A DNA stretch of 46,619 nucleotides from Bacteroidaceae bacterium (GTDB lineage Bacteria > Bacteroidota > Bacteroidia > Bacteroidales > Bacteroidaceae): contig JAKSIO010000015.1 of NCBI GenBank assembly GCA_024398785.1, positions 1 through 46,619 on the forward strand, given 5' to 3'. Positions 27,711 to 36,890 of this stretch are shown here, piece after piece; the first letter of the stretch is position 1; each line of letters begins with the position of its first letter. Below the pieces are notes generated by a model. It was given only the letters and a program-made list of their open reading frames with translations. It did no database searches and had not been told where the DNA came from. The translations under genes were made by a program, and so were the position numbers.

Positions 27711-28592
27711 ATGGAACTTATTGACGGAAAAGCTGTAGCAGCACAAATCAAACAGGAGATTGCCGCAGAGGTAGCTCAAATGCTGAAAGAAGGAAAAAAA
27801 CAGCCTCATCTGGCAGCTATATTAGTTGGTCATGATGGCGGTAGTGAAACTTATGTAGCAGCAAAAGTTAAAGCCTGCGCTGAATGCGGATTCAAATCAA
27901 CTCTTATCAGATTTGAAGCAGACATAACTGAAGAACAACTTTTGGAACAGGTTGACAAATTGAATAAAGACAACGATGTTGACGGTTTCATTGTTCAGCT
28001 TCCGTTGCCAAAACACATTAACGAACAGCATGTAATCGAAGCAATTGACTACAGAAAAGATGTTGACGGCTTCCACCCCATAAATGTTGGTCGCCTAAAT
28101 ATCGGACTGCCGTGTTTTGTCAGCGCTACTCCAAACGGAATAGTTGAACTGCTGCGCAGATACAACATTGAAACAAGCAGTAAGAAATGCGTTGTTCTTG
28201 GACGCAGCAACATTGTAGGCAAGCCTATGGCAACACTGATGATGCAGAAAGCTAATCCTGGAGATTGCACAGTTACCGTATGTCACAGCCACACTAAAAA
28301 CATCAAGGAAGAATGTCTTGGCGCTGATATCATTGTAGCAGCCTTGGGAAAACCGGGATTTGTAACTGCAGACATGGTTAAAGACGGTGCAGTAATCATT
28401 GATGTTGGCACAACACGCGTTCCTGATGCAACAAAGAAGTCAGGTTTCCGTTTGAGCGGTGATGTATGTTTCGAGACTGTTGCACCCAAATGCAGTTATA
28501 TCACACCTGTTCCCGGCGGTGTAGGCCCAATGACAATCTGTTCATTGATGCGCAATACACTTCTGGCAGGTAAAAAAGCGATATATAAATAA
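27711..28592 (+). CDS. folD: Methylenetetrahydrofolate dehydrogenase/cyclohydrolase
   Basis: FolD oxidises 5,10-methylene-THF and hydrolyses the product to 10-formyl-THF, feeding purine and formyl-Met synthesis. The 293-aa product has the [13 protein letters not shown] region with the catalytic Tyr/Lys, [27 protein letters not shown], the NADP-binding [11 protein letters not shown] and the C-terminal [15 protein letters not shown]. All are family signatures. It ends the hpt-adk-obgE-ffh-folD series. Confidence 0.97.
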   Translation: MELIDGKAVAAQIKQEIAAEVAQMLKEGKKQPHLAAILVGHDGGSETYVAAKVKACAECGFKSTLIRFEADITEEQLLEQVDKLNKDNDVDGFIVQLPLPKHINEQHVIEAIDYRKDVDGFHPINVGRLNIGLPCFVSATPNGIVELLRRYNIETSSKKCVVLGRSNIVGKPMATLMMQKANPGDCTVTVCHSHTKNIKEECLGADIIVAALGKPGFVTADMVKDGAVIIDVGTTRVPDATKKSGFRLSGDVCFETVAPKCSYITPVPGGVGPMTICSLMRNTLLAGKKAIYK

Positions 28593-28611
28593 AAAAAAGG
28601 CAGACTTATTC

Positions 28612-28642
28612 TTTGAGCATTCAAAAAAAAAGTCTACCTTTG
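28612..28642 (+). promoter_or_regulatory. Promoter of tRNA-His
   Basis: TTTG (28612-28615), 19 nt, TACCTTTG (28635-28642). The tRNA 5' end is about 29 nt downstream. Confidence 0.78.
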
Positions 28643-28670
28643 CACCGCTTTCTTGAGGAAGGCACATTAT

Positions 28671-28745
28671 GGTGACTGTAGTTCAGTTGGTTAGAGCGTC
28701 AGATTGTGGTTCTGAATGTCGTGGGTTCGAGTCCCACCTGTCACC
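28671..28745 (+). tRNA. tRNA-His (anticodon GTG)
   Basis: The anticodon stem TCAGA/TCTGA has loop TTGTGGT, so the anticodon is GTG. The T arm is GTGGG-TTCGAGT-CCCAC. The encoded extra G at 28671 faces C73 (28745), the G-1:C73 pair that marks tRNA-His. The acceptor stem GTGACTG/CTGTCAC carries one T-T mismatch at the sixth pair. CCA is not encoded. Confidence 0.95.
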
Positions 28746-28775
28746 CTTCTTTCACAATATGTTCATAAAGGCCTT

Positions 28776-30104
28776 ATGAAACGTTTCCTATTTTTTTTTG
28801 CATTTGTTGCTTTTGCAGTGGGTTTAGTTTCTGCTGCTGAAGAGTCAAAACCCCAAAAAATCAAGACAGGTTGGAACTTTGGTCCGTTACCTGCAGTCAG
28901 TTTCAGTACAGAACGAGGTTTCCAGTATGGTGCGTTGTGCGAAATTTACAATTATGGAGACGGTAAAGTTTTTCCAGGCTACTATCACAAGTTTAATGTG
29001 GAATTGAGCCACTATACAAAAGGTTCTTCCAATCTGCATCTGTTCTATGACTCCAAATTTCTTATTCCTGGAGTACGTTTTACCGCAGCAGTTTCATACA
29101 TACCGGACAAGATGTCCGAGTTCTATGGCTTTAACGGAGACGTTTCTGTATACAATAAGGATTATGACAAATCAGACAAATTTGACGGTGCAGGAAACAG
29201 CCTGGCATACTACAACATTCGCAAGGACATGTTCCGTGCAGTAGCTGATTTTCAGGGACAGATAGGAAAACTGCCATTGAACTGGATTGCAGGTCTTGCA
29301 TATTACGACTATTCTGTAGGAAATGTTTCCGGTAAAAAATATGAAAAATACAAAGTATTGGAAAACAACACATTGTATTCCAATTATGTAAGATACGGAA
29401 TTATCCCCGAATCACAAAAGGACGGAGGAAGCATGCTGGATATCAAAGCCGGTCTGGTGCTTGACACACGTGACCACGAAGCTGCACCGAACAAAGGATT
29501 CTGCGCAGAGGCTGCCTTGATAGGTTCCTTTATAGGTCGCAACAATCCTGGATACCTGAACTACATGGCACATTGGCGTCATTATATTACACTTGCAAAA
29601 AACCGTCTTGTATTTGCATACCATCTGGCATTTCAGGGTAATTTGATGGGTGAGACACCATGGTTTGCTCTGAACAATGTTTACACATCATATTTCCGTC
29701 AGATACGCAGCGAAGGAGTTGGCGGACAGAATTCCGTACGCGGTATGATGAGAAACCGTTTGACTGCGAGCGGATATGCATGGGCTAACTTTGAGATGCG
29801 CGTAAAGTTGTTTGAATTCAATCTGATCAATCAATACTGGTACGTGGCTGCAAACCCGTTCTTTGATCTGGGATACATTACTCAAACTTACAGAATGTAT
29901 GATCAGGTTATGGCAAAGTACAATTTTCAGGACAATGATTTTCTGTTAGTAAATAATATGGATCAGAATCTGCATTATAGCGCAGGTTTGGGTCTGAAGA
30001 TTGTGATGAACTATAACTTCATCATCAGCGCAGAATTCGCAAAATCATTCCGCGAGCAGGATGGAAACACAAGTCTTGCAATCCAGCTGAATTATATATT
30101 CTGA
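28776..30104 (+). CDS. Omp85/BamA-type outer-membrane beta-barrel protein
   Basis: The 442-aa product has a signal peptide (MKRFLFFFAFVAFAVGLVSA) followed by a beta-rich barrel ending in Phe, the usual outer-membrane C-terminus. The segments LVLDTRDHEAAPNKGFCAEA and SVRGMMRNR match the DTRD...P..G and R-G-(Y/F/M) motifs of the Omp85 surface-antigen barrel. No POTRA domains precede the barrel, so it is not BamA itself. It is a small POTRA-less relative of unknown substrate. The frame is open back into tRNA-His, but the signal peptide fixes the start. It has no promoter of its own between the tRNA and the ATG. Confidence 0.78.
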   Translation: MKRFLFFFAFVAFAVGLVSAAEESKPQKIKTGWNFGPLPAVSFSTERGFQYGALCEIYNYGDGKVFPGYYHKFNVELSHYTKGSSNLHLFYDSKFLIPGVRFTAAVSYIPDKMSEFYGFNGDVSVYNKDYDKSDKFDGAGNSLAYYNIRKDMFRAVADFQGQIGKLPLNWIAGLAYYDYSVGNVSGKKYEKYKVLENNTLYSNYVRYGIIPESQKDGGSMLDIKAGLVLDTRDHEAAPNKGFCAEAALIGSFIGRNNPGYLNYMAHWRHYITLAKNRLVFAYHLAFQGNLMGETPWFALNNVYTSYFRQIRSEGVGGQNSVRGMMRNRLTASGYAWANFEMRVKLFEFNLINQYWYVAANPFFDLGYITQTYRMYDQVMAKYNFQDNDFLLVNNMDQNLHYSAGLGLKIVMNYNFIISAEFAKSFREQDGNTSLAIQLNYIF

Positions 30105-30106
30105 TT

Positions 30107-30502
30107 ATGACAAACAATCAAAAGAATACCCTCAAGGTATTTGTTCTTGTTTGTCTGGCAATAGCTCTCATCCTTGTTTATGCATTTTTTGATCCTGGAG
30201 AAAGTGCATTTTTTCCAAAATGCATTTACAGATCAATAACCGGCTACAAATGCCCGGGGTGCGGCATACAGGGCTGCCTCCATTCTATTCTTACCGGGAA
30301 TCTTTCACAGGCGTTCAGACAGAACGCTCTTTTTGTTGTCTCAATCCCATTTATAATATTCGGCGCACTGGTATACGTTTTCAGGAATAGAAATGCCCGG
30401 TGGAGCAAAATTTATAAAGCAGTCTTCAGTATTCCGGTTGCAATAACGGTTGGCATTATCACTATCGCATTTACCGTTTGCCGCAATATCTACGGGTTCT
30501 AA
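30107..30502 (+). CDS. DUF2752 family membrane protein
   Basis: The 131-aa product has three predicted membrane helices (about 9-29, 70-92, 103-125). Between the first two is the motif CPGCGIQGCLHSILTGNLSQ, the Cys-x2-Cys-Gly signature of DUF2752. Function is unknown; members are common in Bacteroidota and Actinobacteria. It follows the barrel gene by 2 nt and converges with the AsmA-like gene, with only 4 nt between stop codons and no visible terminator. Confidence 0.85.
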   Translation: MTNNQKNTLKVFVLVCLAIALILVYAFFDPGESAFFPKCIYRSITGYKCPGCGIQGCLHSILTGNLSQAFRQNALFVVSIPFIIFGALVYVFRNRNARWSKIYKAVFSIPVAITVGIITIAFTVCRNIYGF

Positions 30503-30506
30503 ACAA

Positions 30507-33500
30507 TTATTCTCTCACATTACTGCGCAGGGTATTCAGAATATCCTGTTTCATCATCAGCATACGCTGGTCTGTAATATTGCGTTTTTCAGGTACATAT
30601 AAACGTTTGTACTCGCATTTGGACAGTCTGATATGCTTTAAAGGACGTGCAATAATATCATCCAAGGCTCCTTGCACGGTAACACCAAGTCTGAATGGTA
30701 ATGGAGATTTTGTCAGAGAGATATGATATCTGCAGTCCAGATCATTGTTAATATGATGTCTTCCGCCCACAATTGCCTGATACTTATCCATTTTTATCAG
30801 GAAAGGATACAGATCCACTCTGTTTCTAAGAACCTGAGCTTCAACATTCAAACTGTCAATCTTATTTTCAGCCTTTTTACTCATAAGCAATCTTTTCTTG
30901 ATGGTTTTGAACACATCATTGTCCATAACAACAAGATCTGCTCCTTCAATTGCCATTGAGCCTATAAGTGTTGGGTATATTGGCATATATGTACTGTCAA
31001 GACAGCTTTCTATATCAAAATGGAATTGTGCCCGACCATCAACACTTCTCAACATCGGCATCACTGAATCTACTGCAGGTATAATGTGAATCAACTCACT
31101 TATATCAATGTCCAGCAGATGGAAATCTATCAAAGCGAAAATATCATCATCAACAGGTGTCTGATATTTGGCGGTCAGTTGCATTTGCGCTGCTTTGGAA
31201 GAAAATCCAACTTCCTGCATAATCAATGAACTGTTGAACAACGATATATCACCCTTCAAATCATAAAATTCAGAAGTATTGTAAATTACTGTATCAATTA
31301 CAGTTTTCAGATTAATGTCAGCCATAGTGGGTACAATAAACGGACCGCTCACTTGGGACTGCATCACAGAATCTATCGCAATACTGTCATCTGCATTGCA
31401 ATCGCTTTCAGACAAATAATTGGACAATGAAATAAGCTGTGACAGATCCACTTTATCAGACGTAACACTCAGATTACCGCGCAGAGTATCCTTATCCATT
31501 ATAAAGTCACCGATATTTTCAACAAAGCCGGAAACTTCCGCATTGGTATTCCCTATCCTGACTGCTGCAGAATGTATATCAAAACGTCCTAAGGAAAAAT
31601 CAAAATCAATCTGCGGAATCTCAACAGGAATTGCATGATATTGGACATCTGCATTCAATAATGCCGTTTTAAGAACTGGTTTCCAACGTAACAGCATATC
31701 TTCCTGTTCCATATCACTGTCAAAGTTCAGTTTGGTTTCAAAATGATCAAAAGACACATTCAAGTCTCTACCATAATTACCTTCAAGACCGTCGAAATAG
31801 GTGTCAACATACCCTTTGGGAGCACCGAACGGATTCTCAATATCAAGTGCAATAGAACTCAGTTTGTAATCAATGCTGATTGTATCAAGAGTTACCGTCG
31901 AATTTGTCATATATGCATAGCTTTCAAATCGCGGCATATTTTGCAGATTACGCACATCGTACAAATAGAAATATGCATTCAAAGAATCAATCTTAGCATT
32001 CAACATTGAACCGTCAAGATTAACTTTTGCTGTTGACTGCTGTGATATGGTTTTAATCAATATGGCATCAAGACCGTTCAAATAATTAGGGAACAACACA
32101 TTCAATGTAAAGGTATGACCATACGCGTCAATAAAGTCTCCGTATCTTCCTGAAAAATCAGACAGAGACACCACTGCACTCTGCGGTTCCATTACAGTTT
32201 GACCGTTCACATCGGAAATATATACCGATGCCTTCGCATTAACAGTACCTGTAGCGTCAATACTGTCAAGGCTTTCCTTAATAACTTCCGGTACAGACTC
32301 AAGAACTCTTTCAATATCAATATCACATAGTTCAACAATAGTGTACAGATTCAAACTGGGAGCGACATTGGCCGTGACATCGGCTTTAACAATATTATTG
32401 TTCAGATTCAATATAGCGTTTCTGGCAATAATCTGCATATTATTCAAGTCCAGACTGGCATCACAATCAAAACCGAAAGAACAATTGTCAAGATAACAGT
32501 CATTATTATAGTCAGCCGAAATACTCTTTATACGCAATTGGGGAGACACTTTAACCAGACTGCCGTCAATCATATCAAAATCCAGAGAGATATTGGTATT
32601 ATCCAATGCCGCACTAACATCAAGACTGTCATCTACAAGAGAAACGGATGCGCCATTCCCTGCAGACAGCAGCAAAGAGCCTTTAATATCGGGGGTATCA
32701 TCCAGAACTCCTTCCAAATCCGATAATGTCAAGACTACACAATCAGACTCAATATTAGTAGTATTGTTCAGACTTGCCAGGAGATTTTTCATTTCCAGAC
32801 TCACGTTTCCATTAAAATTTGAATCTTCAAGAGAATACAATGCCTCCAGTTTGACGGAAATATTATCTGAACCGGCACTCAATGAATCAAAACTGACAAT
32901 CACGTTTTTTACGGCAGCACATAAATCAAGATTTGCATTTCCATTCAGAACGTCCAATTTTGCTTCAATGTTTACATCATTTACATTGGAGCAACCCAAT
33001 CCTGCATATGGAACCATTACAGTTGCCTCTGCTCCAATAGTATCACCTTGCAATTTTCCTTTCAAATCAAGAGAGAGATTCTTTGCCGTTATATATTCCT
33101 GCAGCGAGTCCATTACTACAGGCATAGTAAAATCCAGACTTTCAATCTTGAACAGAGACAAGTCTGCACGCATATCATTCAAAGAGAATCCGCTTGAATC
33201 TGTGTCATCGCCAGATAAAAGTTTATTGAGAACAACCGTATCAAGATTGCAGACAGAGGGTCCCAGCCAAAGTTTTTGAACAGAAATTTCTTTTGTCTGA
33301 ACAAATTTCTGCAGATCAAGCATAAGATCAAGATATCTTACAAACAGGGTTGTATCACTACTCTCCTCATTTTCTTTAACAAGAACATTGTCCAGATGAA
33401 GAGCAAAGAAAGGATAGGTTGTTTTTAATGACAGACCGATATTACCCACATTGGTATAGACAGGCAGTTGTTTCATAAAATTATTGGCCACATTTGTAGG

Positions 33501-33611
33501 AGTGTCACTCTTGAACACAACCCATACCAATATGCAACAAGACACAAGAATCAATAAAACCAGACTTGCAAACGCAATAATAATCGGTTTGAATACATTA
33601 CCTGCCTTCAT
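30507..33611 (-). CDS. AsmA-like giant envelope protein
   Basis: The 1034-aa product has a single N-terminal membrane helix (about 8-31). A huge repetitive beta-rich periplasmic part follows, full of Asp/Ser-rich strands (DLSLFKIESLDFTMP, LDFDMIDGSLVKVSPQLRIK). This is the layout of AsmA/YhdP/TamB-type proteins, which bridge the periplasm and are linked to phospholipid transport and outer-membrane assembly. The C-terminal third (about 850-990) with SMAIEGADLVVMDNDVFKTI resembles the AsmA_2 region. It is the last gene of the murB operon, 15 nt after the small lipoprotein gene. Confidence 0.8.
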   Translation of the reverse strand: MKAGNVFKPIIIAFASLVLLILVSCCILVWVVFKSDTPTNVANNFMKQLPVYTNVGNIGLSLKTTYPFFALHLDNVLVKENEESSDTTLFVRYLDLMLDLQKFVQTKEISVQKLWLGPSVCNLDTVVLNKLLSGDDTDSSGFSLNDMRADLSLFKIESLDFTMPVVMDSLQEYITAKNLSLDLKGKLQGDTIGAEATVMVPYAGLGCSNVNDVNIEAKLDVLNGNANLDLCAAVKNVIVSFDSLSAGSDNISVKLEALYSLEDSNFNGNVSLEMKNLLASLNNTTNIESDCVVLTLSDLEGVLDDTPDIKGSLLLSAGNGASVSLVDDSLDVSAALDNTNISLDFDMIDGSLVKVSPQLRIKSISADYNNDCYLDNCSFGFDCDASLDLNNMQIIARNAILNLNNNIVKADVTANVAPSLNLYTIVELCDIDIERVLESVPEVIKESLDSIDATGTVNAKASVYISDVNGQTVMEPQSAVVSLSDFSGRYGDFIDAYGHTFTLNVLFPNYLNGLDAILIKTISQQSTAKVNLDGSMLNAKIDSLNAYFYLYDVRNLQNMPRFESYAYMTNSTVTLDTISIDYKLSSIALDIENPFGAPKGYVDTYFDGLEGNYGRDLNVSFDHFETKLNFDSDMEQEDMLLRWKPVLKTALLNADVQYHAIPVEIPQIDFDFSLGRFDIHSAAVRIGNTNAEVSGFVENIGDFIMDKDTLRGNLSVTSDKVDLSQLISLSNYLSESDCNADDSIAIDSVMQSQVSGPFIVPTMADINLKTVIDTVIYNTSEFYDLKGDISLFNSSLIMQEVGFSSKAAQMQLTAKYQTPVDDDIFALIDFHLLDIDISELIHIIPAVDSVMPMLRSVDGRAQFHFDIESCLDSTYMPIYPTLIGSMAIEGADLVVMDNDVFKTIKKRLLMSKKAENKIDSLNVEAQVLRNRVDLYPFLIKMDKYQAIVGGRHHINNDLDCRYHISLTKSPLPFRLGVTVQGALDDIIARPLKHIRLSKCEYKRLYVPEKRNITDQRMLMMKQDILNTLRSNVRE

Positions 33612-33626
33612 ATACTACCCAATTGG

Positions 33627-33986
33627 TTATTGTTTGACAAAAGACAATTTATCAGACGGATCTGAACTATAATAACATTTTAGAGTTGTTGCATTCAATG
33701 TTGTTACAACAAGATCATCATATCCCAATCCTACTTCTTTTCCTTCATATCTCAGAACAAGAGATTCTCCGTCAAGAGTCCATGTAAAATTCAGTCCCTG
33801 CTTTGCAGAATTTTCGCTGCGCCCGGTACCGTTTTCATAAAAAGTATAGTACATACCGCCGAGATCAGAAGTATACCACGTTCCGACAAGATTTTCCTGA
33901 TCAAAGTCTTGTAATGGTTCACATCCTATAATGGAAAACGATGCCACAATCAGCAATACTGTCAAATATAAATATGTTCTTTTCAT
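33627..33986 (-). CDS. Small lipocalin-like lipoprotein
   Basis: The 119-aa product has a lipoprotein signal (lipobox SIIGC, Cys22). A compact beta domain follows with LVGTWYTSDLGGMYYTFYEN and LVLRYEGKE, the pattern of lipocalin-like (DUF4923/5004-type) domains common in Bacteroidales. The ligand is unknown. It sits between the PhnP-like gene (14 nt) and the AsmA-like gene (15 nt) in one operon. Confidence 0.8.
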   Translation of the reverse strand: MKRTYLYLTVLLIVASFSIIGCEPLQDFDQENLVGTWYTSDLGGMYYTFYENGTGRSENSAKQGLNFTWTLDGESLVLRYEGKEVGLGYDDLVVTTLNATTLKCYYSSDPSDKLSFVKQ

Positions 33987-34000
33987 ATCTTGAACGGTTG

Positions 34001-34762
34001 TTATAATAAGTCAATTTTCATTCCGTCATACGCCAGATGCATCCCTTCGGGTAAGGTCGCATCCATTTCAGCATGGAGTCCTATACGGTGAGACATATGC
34101 AGGAACCAGGCATTTTCAGCACCGGCTTCACGCACAAATTCTATAGCCTGAGCCAGATTCTGGTGTGTAGGATGTTCCTTGATATGCAATGCAGTTATAA
34201 ACAGATACTTTACACCTCTGATTTTTTCAAATTCTTCTCTAGGCATATATTTGATATCGGTAATATATGCCATATTACCGATTTTGAACCCTACAATAGG
34301 CAGTTGTCCGTGAAAAACTCTCAGTATTTCCACTTTAATGTCACCAACACTGACAATATCACCAGGTTCCACCCTATTCAGAACAAGAGAGGGCGTTCCC
34401 GGATACTTGTTAATGCCAAAACAATAAGGAATACGTTCCAACAGATGGTCTATCACAAACTGCTCGGCATAGACATCAAGATCATGTTCCTTACAGTATG
34501 GACGCAAGTCATCAATTCCCGCAACATGGTCAAAATGTTCATGAGTCAAAAAGACACCATCTATATGCCGCACTCGGTTAATCAGCATCTGTTGACGGAA
34601 ATCAGGTCCGCAATCCAACAAAACAGTTGTGGAATCGGTTTCAATCAATGCAGATGTACGCAGACGCTTGTCGTGCGGGTCTGCCGAAGTGCACACCTGA
34701 CAGTCACATCTCATTTCCGGGACCCCGATAGAAGTCCCCGTTCCCAACATAGTAAGTTTCAT
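34001..34762 (-). CDS. PhnP-like metallo-beta-lactamase-fold hydrolase
   Basis: The 253-aa product has the metal-binding THEHFDH (H74, H76, D78, H79), LLDCGPDFRQQ and a C-terminal FLHMSHRIGLH. Near the N-terminus, C19-x-C21-xx-C24 matches the structural zinc site of PhnP, a phosphoribosyl cyclic phosphate phosphodiesterase. Without other phn genes the substrate is more likely some other cyclic nucleotide or phosphodiester. It is co-transcribed with murB (3 nt). Confidence 0.85.
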   Translation of the reverse strand: MKLTMLGTGTSIGVPEMRCDCQVCTSADPHDKRLRTSALIETDSTTVLLDCGPDFRQQMLINRVRHIDGVFLTHEHFDHVAGIDDLRPYCKEHDLDVYAEQFVIDHLLERIPYCFGINKYPGTPSLVLNRVEPGDIVSVGDIKVEILRVFHGQLPIVGFKIGNMAYITDIKYMPREEFEKIRGVKYLFITALHIKEHPTHQNLAQAIEFVREAGAENAWFLHMSHRIGLHAEMDATLPEGMHLAYDGMKIDLL

Positions 34763-34765
34763 CTG

Positions 34766-35767
34766 TTAAACAAAAATTACCTCAGGCTCAAGTCCGATGC
34801 CGAATTTATCCATTACCGAAGTCTGAATTTTTTCTACCAATGAAAGTATTTCTACCCCGCTTCCATTACCGTAATGTACAAGTATCAAAGCATGTTTGTC
34901 ATATACTCCCACATTTCCTTCCCTGTACCCTCGCCAACCGGCAGTTTCCAGCAGCCAACCGGCGGAAAGTTTGAAAAATCCTTTTTCAGCTGAAAAATAT
35001 GGCATCGAAGGATATTTTTTGACAAGAGTATCAACAACATCTTTTCCAACAATGGGATTTTTAAAAAAACTGCCGGCGCTTCCCAATTCAGTTACTTTGG
35101 GCAGTTTTTTGTCTCTGATCTCAACAATAGCCGTACGAATCTCTTTTAGAGACAACGTCTTTGCATCAGAAAAGAGTTGCTTCAACGCATTATTTGTAAG
35201 AATGGGATTTGGTTTCTTACCAAGTCTGAATGTTACATGCGTAATAGCGTATCTATCCTTGAATTCGTCTTTGAAAGCGCTGAAACGATAAGCAAAACGG
35301 CATTCGGCATTTGAAAAAACACGTGTTTCCAGAGTCCTGATGTCAACCGCTTCAACCGTTTCAATGATATCTTTTGCTTCAACTCCGTATGCGCCCACAT
35401 TCTGAACAGCGCTTGCTCCAACCTGTCCGGGAATATGCGACAGGTTTTCTGCTCCCCAATAGCCATGGTTTACGGAATACTCTACAAAATCATCCATCAG
35501 AATACCGGCACCGGCTCTGACAAGAACATAATCGCTGTTTTCCTTGACAACATCAATACCGCCTATAGCCGAATGAAGAACCGTTCCCTCAAAATCTTTG
35601 TAAAAAAGGATGTTACTGCCGGCTCCTATGTGGAAAAAAGGTCCTTTTGCACTACGTAGAAATGTTTTCAACTGATCAACAGAATCATACTCGAAAAAGA
35701 GATTTGCCTTTGCAGGAAAACCGAACGTATTATATTCTTTCAAAGAGTAGTTCTCTGCTTTAATCAT
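34766..35767 (-). CDS. murB: UDP-N-acetylmuramate dehydrogenase
   Basis: MurB reduces UDP-GlcNAc-enolpyruvate to UDP-MurNAc with NADPH and FAD, the second committed step of peptidoglycan synthesis. The 333-aa product has the FAD-binding FHIGAGSNILFYKDFEG (about 45-61), IPGQVGASAVQNVGAYG, the catalytic-Ser segment ELGSAGSFFKNP, and the C-terminal Glu in GLEPEVIFV. The tail layout matches type I (E. coli-like) MurB. It leads the operon that continues to the AsmA-like gene. Confidence 0.96.
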   Translation of the reverse strand: MIKAENYSLKEYNTFGFPAKANLFFEYDSVDQLKTFLRSAKGPFFHIGAGSNILFYKDFEGTVLHSAIGGIDVVKENSDYVLVRAGAGILMDDFVEYSVNHGYWGAENLSHIPGQVGASAVQNVGAYGVEAKDIIETVEAVDIRTLETRVFSNAECRFAYRFSAFKDEFKDRYAITHVTFRLGKKPNPILTNNALKQLFSDAKTLSLKEIRTAIVEIRDKKLPKVTELGSAGSFFKNPIVGKDVVDTLVKKYPSMPYFSAEKGFFKLSAGWLLETAGWRGYREGNVGVYDKHALILVHYGNGSGVEILSLVEKIQTSVMDKFGIGLEPEVIFV

Positions 35768-35794
35768 TTATTACACCCCATTACAAATAATGTG

Positions 35795-35802
35795 CAAATT
35801 TA
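35795..35802 (-). promoter_or_regulatory. -7 box of the murB operon
   Basis: TAAATTTG on minus, 28 nt before murB. No good -33. Confidence 0.45.
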
Positions 35803-35836
35803 ATAATTTCAAACCTCATTTATCATTTTTGTTTAG

Positions 35837-35844
35837 TAATTTTG
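35837..35844 (+). promoter_or_regulatory. -7 box of pheS
   Basis: TAATTTTG, 25 nt before the pheS ATG; -33 not clear. Confidence 0.5.
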
Positions 35845-35869
35845 CACTTGCAAAATATATCAGAAAATT

Positions 35870-36889
35870 ATGATAGAGAAAATTGAAGAAATTTTACAGG
35901 AGATTGAAAATTTAAAGGCGAATTCAGAACAGGATATTGAAGCTTTGCGTATTAAATATCTCAGCAAAAAGGGAATCATATCTGAAATGATGAATGACTT
36001 CCGCTCTGTTCCGGCCGAACTCAAAAGAGAAATTGGCCAGAAAATGAATCTGCTTAAGACTAATGCACAGAATAAAATCAATGCATTAAGGGAGTCTATG
36101 CAAAACTCCGGACAATCTCAGGAAATTCTTGATATGACACGCACCGCATACCCAATCCAGCTTGGTACGCGTCACCCTCTGTCAATTGTCAAAAATGAAA
36201 TCATAGACATATTCTCACGTTTGGGATTTGTACTTGCTGATGGTCCCGAAGTTGAAGACGACTGGCATGTATTTTCAGCCATGAACTTTGCTGAAGACCA
36301 TCCGGCACGCGACATGCAGGATACTTTCTTTGTTGAAGCACACCCCGATATAATTTTGCGTACACATACATCGTCCGTACAGAGCCGCGTTATGGAAGCA
36401 GGACAGCCTCCTATCCGTATTATCTGTCCGGGACGCGTTTACCGTAATGAGGCTATCAGTTATCGTGCTCACTGTTTCTTCCATCAGGTAGAGGCATTAT
36501 ACATTGACAAAAATGTAAGTTTTGCAGATTTAAAGCAAGTACTGCTCTATTTTGCAAAAGAAATGTTCGGTAGCGACACCAAAATCCGTTTACGTCCAAG
36601 TTACTTCCCATTTACAGAGCCAAGTGCTGAAATGGATATCAGCTGCAACATCTGTGGAGGTAAAGGCTGTCCGTTCTGCAAAGGTACCGGATGGGTGGAA
36701 ATTCTTGGTTGCGGTATGGTTGATCCAAATGTACTTGAACTCAATGGCATTGATTCAAAACAATATACCGGCTATGCTCTCGGCATGGGTATTGAACGTA
36801 TTACCAACCTCAAATATCAGGTAAAGGACTTGCGTATGTTCTCAGAAAACGATATCCGTTTCCTGCGTGAATTCAAGTCGGCCAACTAA
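35870..36889 (+). CDS. pheS: Phenylalanine-tRNA ligase alpha subunit
   Basis: PheS is the catalytic subunit of the (alpha-beta)2 enzyme that charges tRNA-Phe. The 339-aa product has an N-terminal coiled coil (about 1-85), motif 2 GRVYRNEAISYRAHCFFHQ and motif 3 GYALGMGIERITNLKYQVKD. A cysteine cluster CNICGGKGCPFCKGTGW lies between them, which looks like a small metal site. pheT is not adjacent, so the two subunits are encoded apart. nth follows directly. Confidence 0.96.
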   Translation: MIEKIEEILQEIENLKANSEQDIEALRIKYLSKKGIISEMMNDFRSVPAELKREIGQKMNLLKTNAQNKINALRESMQNSGQSQEILDMTRTAYPIQLGTRHPLSIVKNEIIDIFSRLGFVLADGPEVEDDWHVFSAMNFAEDHPARDMQDTFFVEAHPDIILRTHTSSVQSRVMEAGQPPIRIICPGRVYRNEAISYRAHCFFHQVEALYIDKNVSFADLKQVLLYFAKEMFGSDTKIRLRPSYFPFTEPSAEMDISCNICGGKGCPFCKGTGWVEILGCGMVDPNVLELNGIDSKQYTGYALGMGIERITNLKYQVKDLRMFSENDIRFLREFKSAN

Positions 36890-36890
36890 C

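Noticed and set aside
28593..28640. Possible folD terminator (GGCAGACTT/AAGTCTACC)
   Set aside because: The stem is interrupted, the loop is long, and no T run follows on plus; the right arm is part of the tRNA-His promoter.
32593..33279. 228-aa plus-strand open frame
   Set aside because: Antisense to the AsmA-like gene; Ser/Phe/Arg-rich low-information product.
34073..34843. 256-aa plus-strand open frame
   Set aside because: Antisense to the PhnP-like hydrolase gene and the end of murB; the minus-strand proteins carry clear catalytic motifs.
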